Assembly (NCBI RefSeq): GCF_016859285.1
Contig: NC_053417.1
Location: forward strand, 10,925,206 to 10,989,205
DNA length: 64,000 bases
DNA from: Xiphias gladius
Taxonomy: Eukaryota > Chordata > Actinopteri > Istiophoriformes > Xiphiidae
Direction: 5' to 3'
Shown here in pieces: positions 13,201 through 25,000 of this stretch (position 1 is the stretch's first letter; every line of letters starts with the position of its first letter). Made by a program: the position numbers and the translations under genes. The notes under the pieces are model-generated. The model searched no databases. It was not told the DNA's origin and was given only the letters and a program-made list of their open reading frames with translations.

Positions 13201-16028
13201 TGCCCAGGTCCACACCATTGACAACAAGGATCTGACAGCACTGAAAGGTGATGTGACAGAGGAACAGACAGCGAAAGTGATAGAAGACAGGAAAAAGGTG
13301 GAAAAAATTAGATTGACATGAAGGTGACTGCTATGCTTTAAATCAGCTTCAATCGGTTAAAAAGAAATTTAATCTACACAAAAGGCCAACAGATAATTAG
13401 CTCTGCAGAAACTTTGTAAAAAGTTGAAAGCATCAACTAAATAACTTAATATAGACCAATTTTTTTTGTTGCCAGAAATTCAAGCAAATATCAACTCTGC
13501 ACATTGTCTGTATTCCACAATAATCATGACTTGTACGGTAAAGACAATGCATCCAACTTGAGATAATTAACTGTAGAGGAATACAGCTGAAAAATATCAG
13601 TACTATGACTTTAGTACAGTATAAAAGTGTGTAGGGAGAGGGAGATTCCTTGCTAAATAACCATGACCAGGGATGTTAAGTATGCACATTAACCACGAGG
13701 TAACTGGGCAACCCTGATGTTCCTTACTACATTTGAATTAGTCATCACACCCTGTCACCTGATTCTTCACTGACCATCTAATTCATAGACTGTAGTAGGT
13801 AACAGGTAACTACATAATCCTTCCTACAAGAAGATTAAGCAAACGATTGTTACACTTTACTTCCATTACATTTAAATGATGGATGGAAATTTCATCTTTT
13901 GTAACACAAAACATAGCAATTTGGTATTTCGAAGAAACTTTTAATAATAATAATAATTTAAAGCATTGGTTTTGAAACCCCCCTGTCCAGTGCCAGATGG
14001 AAGCCAGACTAAGCCTGTTGTTCTCAGATTGAGCAACCTTTGTGTTGCCACATTGACTTGTTTCAATTAGCTTCTCAAAAACGTTCTCTCCAGTCCAAAA
14101 CTAGGGCAAACACCTTGTAAGTCAAGGTTTGCTTGAATTGCCTTTGAGTTCAATTTCAAACGCTTCTTAGGCAATGCATATGTAAGACAAAAATGTAGTT
14201 TCTTCTACATTTGATACATTGAGCTTTTTCTGAAACGGCTTACTGACCAAACTCGCATACAACAAAACATTAGTCAAAGTATTAGGTCGGAGTGGTAGCA
14301 AAACCATAAAATAGAGGCCTTTCATTCAAAACAGATGGTTAAGTGTGAAACCCAGTATGGATATGTGCGCACCAAGAATCATAATTATCATACATCACTT
14401 ATATAAATGTCGTACTCTTAAAATTTTAAAATAGACAAAGTCACTCCACCACCCAATTTATAAATTTACCTCTCAGACACCAAACATTGCTTTATTAAAT
14501 GTCTACTGTATGATTTGAGTTTTGAGAAATAATTGGTAAACTAATGGCATAACTGAAGGGACAAGCTCTGTATGTGATTTAAAGACCGGTTGTACTAAAA
14601 CATTGTGTGTTTTAATATTAACTATTACCAATGAAGAATCTGGCACCATTTAGTCACTATATGAAAATCATGCAGCACCTCTTTCTCTGGTGACTTTATT
14701 TCACTTTCTCTACTAATACAATGCCAAAAGGAACTGTTTTATTTACCTGTATTCTATGTCACTGTTAATGCCAGTCTTACACTGAGCACTACATAAGTAA
14801 AAAAGTAAGATGCAAACACACACCTCCAGTTCACCATTCTCTGCTGCATCGTGAAGCGGGGACCCTCCCCAGCTGTCAGTGACGATCTCTCCGCCGTGCA
14901 GCAGCAGCCAGCTGAGCACCTTTGCATGCCCACGACTGGCTGCAAAGTGCATGGCTGTGGCCCCGTCACCATCCTTGTCTGTCAGGCTGATCTCTGTGAA
15001 ACTCATCTAAAGAAGGGAGAATAATGACACAAGTTACAGTCATGTTCAACAGCAGTAGGGATTCTGCACATTTTTTAAACAGATGATGAAGCAGTAAAAG
15101 TAGTATGTTTAATTTTACATGTATGCAGTTCTTAATAAAATGGTAGATTTTAGTTAATCAAGATAAATCATAATGAAAGTTCTTCTAGTGATATTGAAGA
15201 GTCCTTTTGGATACGGAATACGTACTAGACTCAAGACAAGAACTCAGAGCATTGATAACTTAACATTACATAACATCAATTCCAATGTCATTTAAAAATA
15301 TAACACATTAAGTATTGGGTGTGGATCTAGGACTAAATCAAATCCCGCTGTATTTATTTACAAGATTTGATCTGTAGTGTCACGACATTCCAATTTACCA
15401 GCCACACGATGACGGTGTTGTGGCCCATCTGTGCAGCAGCATGCAGTGGTGTCATGCCGTCATTGGCTCTGATGCTCGGATTCGCTCCACAATCCTTGAC
15501 CAGGTATTGCACAGTCTCAAGATGACCTTCCTGGCAGGCCAGATAGAGCGGTGTGGCACCATTCTTAGTTTGGGAGTTGACAACGCTGTAAGGAAATGAA
15601 ATGGTCAACAAAAGACTCATGGAAAACAGATTTTTATGATGGAGGTTGTTTGTCGCTATCTTCTCTTTGTCACTTAAACCTGCAGTATATGATTGGGCAC
15701 AAACAAAAATAACGTTACCTGTGCATACAAGTCTGCATCAAACAAACCAGATTGGTGATATCTACTGTCATCTGTAAATGGATAGTTACAATTGTGGATC
15801 TACACTCAGCTCGCTGGATTTTAAATTGTGTGCTGGATTCTGCTTTGCAGTATCTTGGCAAAAAAGAGGACTGACTGCTGATGGTGTCACTACTTTTATG
15901 TTCAGGCCTACAGTTGCAGTAGAACATAAAACTCGTCCTCCTATTACCTTGTCTCAAATATCTTTTTTGTAGAGTGTCTAAAAAGGCTTTTAACAATGAA
16001 GCAAATTAAGCAGTGAAAGTCTATAGTT

Positions 16029-16082
<54 letters not shown>

Positions 16083-19000
16083 GTATCTGTGTGTGCATCT
16101 GTGTGTGTATGTATGTATATATAAAAAAAACAGTGACAGCATGGATTGCTCACAGCATTCTTATTTTTTCAGGCCTAATAAACTGAGGAGAACCTGGGTT
16201 TTAAAATGACAATGTTTTTTATAATTAAAGTTTGTGCTTGCAATAAAAACTGACCCTTTTATTCTTAAATGGAAAATCCAAAATTTTAATGCTTCAGTTC
16301 TTGACAGGAAAACATTGTTGAGACCCTAACTGAAAAATATTTTAACTTGGCAAGACTGACTGGTTGAGGCAAGACTTAACATATCATAATCATAATCAGC
16401 CAATATACAATTTGCCATCAAATTATTATAGTTTATACTCTTTCAGTTGTTTAACAGTAAAAACAGAAATCTACTGTGCTATACTCTGTTGCACAGCTAA
16501 ACTGTCTGTCTAACTGTTTTGACACAATATGAATGTGATAATTGAGAGTGAGATCATAAGTAAAACAGTGGCTGTTTCTGTGCCACTCCTTACCAGATGA
16601 TGGCTACAATGCACATTTTGTCGTTTGTCATCCAAAAGAGTAGTTAAATAAAGAAATTATACCATTTTCTGTTGTTGGCACATTTCACCCTGGATGGAGC
16701 ACTTTGTGAAAATGACTTAAACTATATTGTGGACACAAGTGTTTTTATTTTAATTATTTTATTTTTTTACACGCAACCAGTGTTTTCAAACTTATCTGAA
16801 AGTGCAGATGTAGTCAGAAGGCAACAGGTAACTGTGACGGGAAAACAGTGTCAACATGTGATTATTTTAAGAGCAGACAGCGGTGATGCTAATCCAAATC
16901 CTGCTCACCTTTATTTCCAAAGACCTTTAGCCCCACCTCCGATGCAAAAGGTCATTCAATGCGTTTTTTTCTCCTTGTCCCAGATCTTTTCAGTCACAGT
17001 GGGAGGTGAGGGAGTGAATGAGCGCTTGCCCACTAAATCCCATAAGGTTGTGCTTTATTTGGACACTGACAAATGAGCAATGAGTTTCCTAAGAGGATTA
17101 CCACTCCACTGGCTTTGCCCGACTTGCCATGTGCTTAACAAAGGTTTTGCCAGTGGCCAAGACGGACTGAGTAGGTGAAGAGGAGTAGAAGATAAGGTGA
17201 GGGAAATGAGAGGCAGGGCTTAAGTGGATGGGTGGCTCCTGTAGACACACATGACCCTGCCGAGCTTTCTCTCAGAAGGAAGTGGCTCAAGGCCAACTGT
17301 CTACTGACTAAAGACCCCACATTAAAACTACATGTGAATAATTTGTTCTGGGCCAAATCTAACATACAAAGCTGCACCTGCTTGTGATCAATGAGGTTTT
17401 ATGTCTGAACCGAACAATAGATAGGAAATGTATCTAAAAAATAAACTGAGTAAGATAAACATACGGCTTAGGTTTGTATTTGAGAAAAAGTAATTAAAAA
17501 AGGGCATGTTTGGGTGATCGAGGGAAAAGTTCCAAGTAAAAACAAGCACATCGTAAATATTTCAAAATAAGGGGCAGTAATGTGCGGTTCTGTCATCAGG
17601 AAGTGGGCAGACAGGTTAATTATTCATTACTGTAACCAAAGTGGGCAGAATTCCATCTGTGCACTGGGGTCTGTGTAGGAGAGAAGCTTATATTTGTCAT
17701 TTATCCTAACCACAAACTTTGTGGGACTGACTATGTTGAGTTTATTCCAGGTAAGACTGACACGATTCGAACAAAATGCACACTCCCTTTGTCTCAACTT
17801 TCCAAAGTGAAGAGGCTTGAACACTCTCTCCACTAAAGAAGTGCTTTTGGAGAACAGGTGTAGATTTCAAAGAGCTTAGAAAGAGGTTAGCCTTGTGTGA
17901 CGACACAGTTAGCAAGTGGCACAAGGGGTGCCACCTGGTCCGCCACTTTGTCACTTAAAGGAAAAGAACACACTCTGAAGTAGCAGACATTTGATATATT
18001 TCCAGTTCAGCTCTGATGAGTAATTTAACTCAGTAATTGTCTGTACACTGTCCCCTCCCTTCTCCCCCATGTACACGGTAACAAAGACCAAGGTTATCTT
18101 CATTACTAGTGAAGTAATTGATGTCACAGTAATGGTCCTCTCGCCTGATAAAGGCTTGTTACCTTTTCAATGGCTGGTCCTGTCTAAATAATGAAAACTG
18201 TTGCTGGAAAATGTATTTGCTTTATTTAGTTATGTGACCTCAGTGTCTTGGGTATGACATTTTAGAGGTTTTTACACATCCCAACATGAAAATTTATTGA
18301 TTGCATCATGCTTACAACTCAATAGAGCTCCAAAACAAGAGGACAACAAAATAGGGACATTTTATGTGGTCCTACTTGAGAAGAACAATCAAGGGTTTAG
18401 GTTAGATTTCCCACTGTAGCTACACTGAACTAGATAAAACAGCCTTGTGTTCACCTTGATGCCCATGCATACTGCCAGTTCATCTAGTGAGTTTTGAAAC
18501 CTGTAGAGGGGCATATTATCCTTCACTTTAAGAATTACACATCTGAGGATTTAACTTGATAACAATGCTCTTATGATGTCTTCAGTTGTAATACTAAGGG
18601 CCCTTTGCCCAAAAGCATCTGAAAATGGCATATTACTTTGCATTTCCTCAGTTTAAACCTCCTGTTTTTTTTTTTTTAAAGAGAACAGAAAGGAGTTTTT
18701 GTCCAACTTGTACCCAAGTAGGTATTAAGCAGATTAAAGATGAAGAAAATAAGTACAACCCAGCAACTCAGCCAATGGCTGAAAAAAAAACCTCTTCTTT
18801 CCCATTTACCCCTTACTCTCTGTATCTAACTTAATGTACACCACTGCACACCTTCAAATTAAGAAGTAATTTCAGCAACTCACAGCCAAAAAAAAAACTC
18901 AGATTGAGCCTCTTTGTGAGCTGCCACACGATAAACTTTAGATGCACTTTAAATTTTCTTCTAATCATAATAACATGAATGACCTTCAGAGATGAGGTAG

Positions 19001-22000
19001 AGAGAGGACTCATATCCTGAGGAAATACTCCTAGTGTTTAACAGCCATCTTAATAACTTTAATTTGTCATCTTTATAAACATTCATGCCGTCATTACTCT
19101 TCTGTTTTATCTGTGCTAGCACTGGATCTTTGCATCGCTACTACCTCAGATACTTGGATGCAGGGTGAACTCCTGCCTCATTTTGAAACAAGATCTTTTT
19201 TGAGGGTGAGGAGATGTATATTTTATTTATATCATTTTATGCTGGACTGAACTATTTGAGGTACACACATCCCTGTTTTAGAAACTGTTCTGTAAACAAG
19301 AGAAGTGAGGAAGTACACGAAAATAAGCAGTCAGAAAACGGGTGATTTCTCCGGTGAATCCACCTTGTATGTCTAGACAGCTAACTTTCTAGAATATCCT
19401 AATGCAGAGGTCGACCATTCTCAACTGCATGTTGGAATTATGGCTTGGCCAAAGATCTTAATCTGCCCTAATTGATTGCATAACCTGTCTGTAGTCTCTC
19501 TCTCTCTCTCGCGCTCTTTCTCTCTCCCCCCCTCGTTTTTCTCTTTCTCTCTCTTTCATTCAGTCTTTTGTGTGCTGAGGCTATCAGCAGAGGCACAGCA
19601 CATGAGCCTGTTGGTTTTGGTTGACTGGGATGAACGTTTGAACAACCTACTGATTCAGATGTGGCTTATAAATCTTACAAACACTAAAATATCGGGAAAC
19701 AAAGCTGCATCTGTGTTCCTCCATTCTAAAAACAAAAAGACAGGGATTGCATAATGAGTAGAAAATTGCAGGCAGTTAAATACTGAAGCAGTTTTATGAT
19801 AAGACATCTCCCCTGAGTGCTTGTCTTCAGTTCACACAGGACTTTTGTCTGCATGTCATTTGAAAGAGAACGTATTTTTTGTGTCTCACGTTTGATTTAA
19901 AAAATGGGTATCAATTATAATTTGTATCTAGCCTTAACCCTCAAACCAGCCTACGAGCCTTCAAAAGTCTATATTGGTCAACGCGTAGGTGGAGTCAGAG
20001 GTCTTGTGTAGAGGTTTTTCAGTCCCTTGAGGCTGTGTTAGGGTTAACAGTGTGAAACAGAACTTACTTTACTGTAATACTGGAGACGGAAAATGCAACA
20101 GAGAACATGAAATGTTGTGGGTGTTTTTTGTTTACTGTTTACTAACTTATTGATGTACTGTTACCTCTGTGTAGCAACACTCTTTATGTTGTACCATCAA
20201 TAGGCTGCCAGTTACTAAAGTGATGATGTAACGGGGTCATGTTGTCCTACCGATTTCTCGAGTAGAACAAACTCAAATTACAAATTACCTCTTAAAACTC
20301 GCTGATACAAATTTGTGGCTTGTAATAAACCCTGAAACAAGAATGCTATCTCGCTGCTGCAAAGTTCCATTCTAAACAATGCCCCGAGGCTAGTGACTAG
20401 AAAGCAGTCCGTCTATTCAAATGGATTTGTTTTCCTCATTATCTTATCGCCGGTTGGCGCTAGTGTGTGTCGCCGTGGAGATGGTGGTAAACAGCAACAG
20501 AGGGAGGGGTGGTGAAGAGTGAATGGGACCCAGCTATCAGGGAGCTACCGTGTCCCTGAGACTCATTAAATTTTCAGCAGCTATGCACCTGTCTGGGGTG
20601 CACCCAGACAATATTGGAGGTGCAGAGCGCTGAGTTAGTGCCTGGACGAGCTGCTCATTCTTCAAAGGTCAGCAAAGTCAAAACAATTCAACAGACAAGG
20701 CTGCTTGGCTTAAAGAGTAGGTCGTAAAATAACTACATTTCTATTTATGGCAGCTGTCATTGATTACTGTTGGTGGCTGAAGTAGACACCGGCACAGAGA
20801 ATATCGATCAGTTTGAACAGTTATCTCTTATTATATTTTCCTTTTTTATACTTTTATAACCAGACAGGTGTTCCTACCAATTATGTTAAACCGAAAAACA
20901 AACTGAACAAGGCCAATGGTATCGCCTATATAACTTTACCCGGTGGGATCTGTTCATGTACTAAATTCAAGATTAATATTACTAGAATAGAAAGAGCAAG
21001 TTAAAAAGGCATCATTAACTACTCTCTGTAGGAAAGCATCAATCAACAGCCATGCCACTCAGATACCCCTCAGCAAGACATTGAACCCTACCTGTTAATT
21101 TGCAGTACTTGTCAGTTAAACGCATTTATTTGTATGTAGTGCTGCAATGCAGCCATAAAAAATATAAAACAAAACAGTATCTGACAATAACATGAAGACT
21201 AAGTGTTATGACATGGAGCTTTTCATGGAATATGAAGAACAGTTTCTTTGAAAGAACAGCAGCTAACACCTTCTCTCACAGTGTTTACTCTGGTGTCTGT
21301 AACTGTCAGCTTCACTCTTGCAGTTTAAATACTTTTACACTGACTACAGAATATACATATGGTGCTGAGATGGATGTAAATCAAAAAATATCTGGCCAAT
21401 TAACAAATAGTTAGTTCACTGACCTACATGGCAATGCCAAACATAAATCCTTGAGTATTTAAAAAAATAAATGTATTCACAGTGATCTGATAATACACTA
21501 TATGTATCAAAACTGTGGTTCACTTTAGCGATGCAGCTGTTGGCTCAGTGAGGCTGGTGTCTAACAGATCTGACCACGGAGCTTTTTCGGTGATACTTTT
21601 CTCTCTCTACTCAACAATGCAATACAACAGTACAGTTATACTAACTTTCAGGCATGTGGTCAAAGTTGCGTTAACAATCGTTTACTAATGTGGCGTTTAG
21701 GCTGCCAAATCTGCACTTACACCGATCAGCCGCAACTCTAAAACCACTGATGTGAAGTGTATAACGCTTATTATCCCGCTGCAATGGCACCTGTCAATGG
21801 GTGGGATATATTAGGCAGCAAGTGAACAGTCAGTTCTCGAAGTTGATGCGTTTGAAGCAGGAAAAATGGGCAAGCGTAAGGATCTGAGTGACTTAGACAA
21901 GGGTTAAATTGTGATGGCTAGATGAGTGGGTCAGAGCATCTCCATAATGGCAGGTCTTGTGGGGTGTTCTGGTATTCAGTGGTAAGCATCTCAAATGAAA

Positions 22001-25000
22001 TTAACAGTCTGACAGTCTGCTAAGTCAACTCTTAAGTGTCAACAGTGTGGAATCTGAATCTGAACTGTGGATCCACTGCAACCTGTTTCAGTTGCAAACA
22101 GCAGGAAAAAAATGACTAGTTGACTACAAAAATTAAAGCTGTCATAGCCTAAAGGTGCTTTGAAATAAAATTTGCACTGCTAGCCTCATGGCTGAAGGCA
22201 GAGTTGAAGGGCACTAGGTCAAAGAGAGAGAAACAATAGTGGATGAGGGTGATGGATTAGGTGTGAACGTTGAAGCTTTAAGTCATACTGTATATGTAAT
22301 ATACAGTAAATAACTCTGATAATGTACTTTCATATTAATTGGGCTATTTGTCGTAATTCTGTCATGTCTGTTAAACAGTTAACATGACTGTCGCTGTACA
22401 GATTTTCATTTCAATTTTGGAAGTCATAATTTCCGTAACACATGAGATGGGAATAACAAAAAAGTGATATAAAAAAATAACTTCCAGGGACAGTTTTTTG
22501 CACTGATCAGTTATAGAGATGCTCACCATCATGAAGTGACAAAACCATTGTGTCCTGTGTATTTACTAAATTTCACACATCATTTGAAAAAGATATTTAG
22601 ATAAAGGAATTTGTGCTGAATACTGTTTGTTTTCCTGCACACAATCAACGACACCCTGTCTGCTTTCAGAGATTGTGTTCCAAACAAAGGTATTTTGCAT
22701 TCCCTGCACAAAACATCGACTGAAATTCATAAGTTACCAAAATCAAATCACTATTAGTCAACAACAAGAAGAAACCAACAACTTATAAATTACAGTTAGT
22801 TCAGATTCTAAACATGGTGAAAGGAAGCTTACAGAAACAAAACCATGTTGCTCTTACCTTGGGCTGTGCCCCAGCAACAGTCGGAGAGATGGCAGGTCTC
22901 CCTTGGCAGCAGCATAGTGAACAGGTAGGGCTCCTGTATCAGTGGAGGCCCCAGGGTCCACTTCGCCACTCTTAAGAAGCCAATCAGTGATCTCATGGTG
23001 ACTGAAGCGGCATGCAAGATGGAGAACGGTGGCACCGGAACTGTCCCTGTCCTATAAATCAAACCAAAGAGGAACAGAGCAGAAATATGGGGTTCTGAGA
23101 TTAAAGTTCCTATTAATTTTCCCATGAAAAACTTAATAACCAAAGTACTTTGAGGGTGTACGCTAGCAACACCAAGAGTTAACGCATTAGACTGTGAATC
23201 AGCTATACAATATGCTTTTCCTGTTGAAGCCAACAGTCTGATTTCACATTATGAAATCAATGGATTTTGAAAAAGCAGTACCTACCAATCAAATTCCAAC
23301 AAATTAAAGACTTATTCATTATCATGCAAATTTTACTGCCTTCAAACTTGCACATTGTTGGCTCTCAGAGACCAGAGCAAAGTCATAGTATCTGGGGAAA
23401 AAAACTATCAGTGGCTAGTTCCACTGCGCCACAGTTTTGCAGTTGGATATTGTGTTTTCATTTTAGGGATGATTAAAATATTTTTTTGTCTATTATTTTG
23501 TCTGCTATATTTTAGCATTTACTGTTGAAATTAAGGGATAGGTAATTAATCACAGAACCCTGCAGCGTGTGAGATGAATGGTTCATATACCTTTTTCATA
23601 AAGGTTGATGTTTCATGTACTGTTCAGGTTATGCAGTAGGTTGAATGATTCCGATGTTAAATATGTTAAATCCTTAAAGCTCATTATGTTCTTTTTTTCT
23701 GAAATGTGTAAGAAACCTTCACAATTTTTAAGAATAGCAGGCATATTTGAGCAAAGTGACATAAGTCCTTGCTTAGCTTGTGTTTAGTAGCATATCTTGT
23801 TTGTGAAAATTGTCCACACAAACACCACATTCTTCATGAGAAACTTAGTATATCCTTGAGCTTCTAACTTGCTGCATTTCTAAGTAGCATACCCTAACAC
23901 TTGCACTCAAACTTGAAGTATAACCAGTAACAACTCAGACATTAGAGCCATATACCTGTCATGTATAAAGTGGTAATTTATCAAAAAAATCACAGATCCA
24001 GCTTTTTCAACTCTGACAGCCCTGACTGAAAAAAGACATGAGATTACAGCTTCCATGTCCCTTTTTAAAGTTTTCTTTATATCACAAAATGGATCAACAC
24101 AGAAAATAAAAAACATAAAAAAATTGAATTTGCACGATCTTTGCATACAGGTGTATGAATACTCAAGTCTTATTAGATAAAATCGGAAACAGAGTGTAGT
24201 AACATGAAGCCACAGTATTGAAAAGACACAATAGTGAAAAGTGAAAGCTAGTATTGACCACCCATCAAGTAAATTGCACTAAAACTGGTAATTGATAGGT
24301 TTTACCAAATGTCAGCCGAGTATCTCATCAGTTAGTACTTTGGCGTGGGGTGCTCTTTGTCGCTCTTCTGCGCTCTGCCAGCCAGTCCCCAAAAGTAATG
24401 GGGACAGTAAGTAGACAATAGAGCCCTTATTACTCTGTGTTTCAAATTTAGAATCACAGATTGCTCCAGGTCAGCTCGAGTGCCTGATTGACTCGGGTGT
24501 TGTAGTTCTGTTTCTGTTGTGTTAGCCTAAGTCATTTTTGAGTAAGAGAAGACATAATCTGGGTCAACACAGTGGCTTAGCGCTGTCGCCTCAGACCAAG
24601 ACGGTCTCGGGGATGAATCTGACCTAGCTGGCTGGGTCCTTTCTTTGTGGAATTTGTATGGTATCCACGTGTCTGCATGGGTGTCCTTCTACAGTCACAA
24701 AGGTGAACTGGAAAATCTTAAATTGCCACTAAATGGGAATGTTCTGTCTATGTGTGATACACTGGGGACTTGTCCAGACAGTACACTGCCTCTAACCTAA
24801 GTCAAGCTAGGATATCCAGCAGCATGATCTGCATAGTCTACACAGATATTGAAAATGGATGGCTGGATTGTGTTTCTAAAGAGAAAAAACATATTGTAAA
24901 AAAATCCTAGAATTAGACCACTCCAGACTATAACGGCTATGTAAGTGCTTGTAAACATATAAACTTAGTGGTACATGAGGGTATACTCTGGAGTACAGTC

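Larger units (their letters stand above)
15586..22857 (-). other. espn: espn intron 2 (7.3 kb)
   Basis: It contains a (GT)n microsatellite at 16032-16120, a CT-rich tract at 19495-19556 and a Tc1-type fragment at 21718-21998. The remainder is AT-rich with no supported gene. Confidence 0.65.

Noticed and set aside
14743..15006. ATG at the start of espn exon 4 as a separate gene start
   Set aside because: Alignment with human espin shows the Met is internal, and an acceptor directly precedes it.
16672..17076. 134-codon plus-strand frame in espn intron 2
   Set aside because: No domain, no splice context and AT-rich codon use; likely chance.
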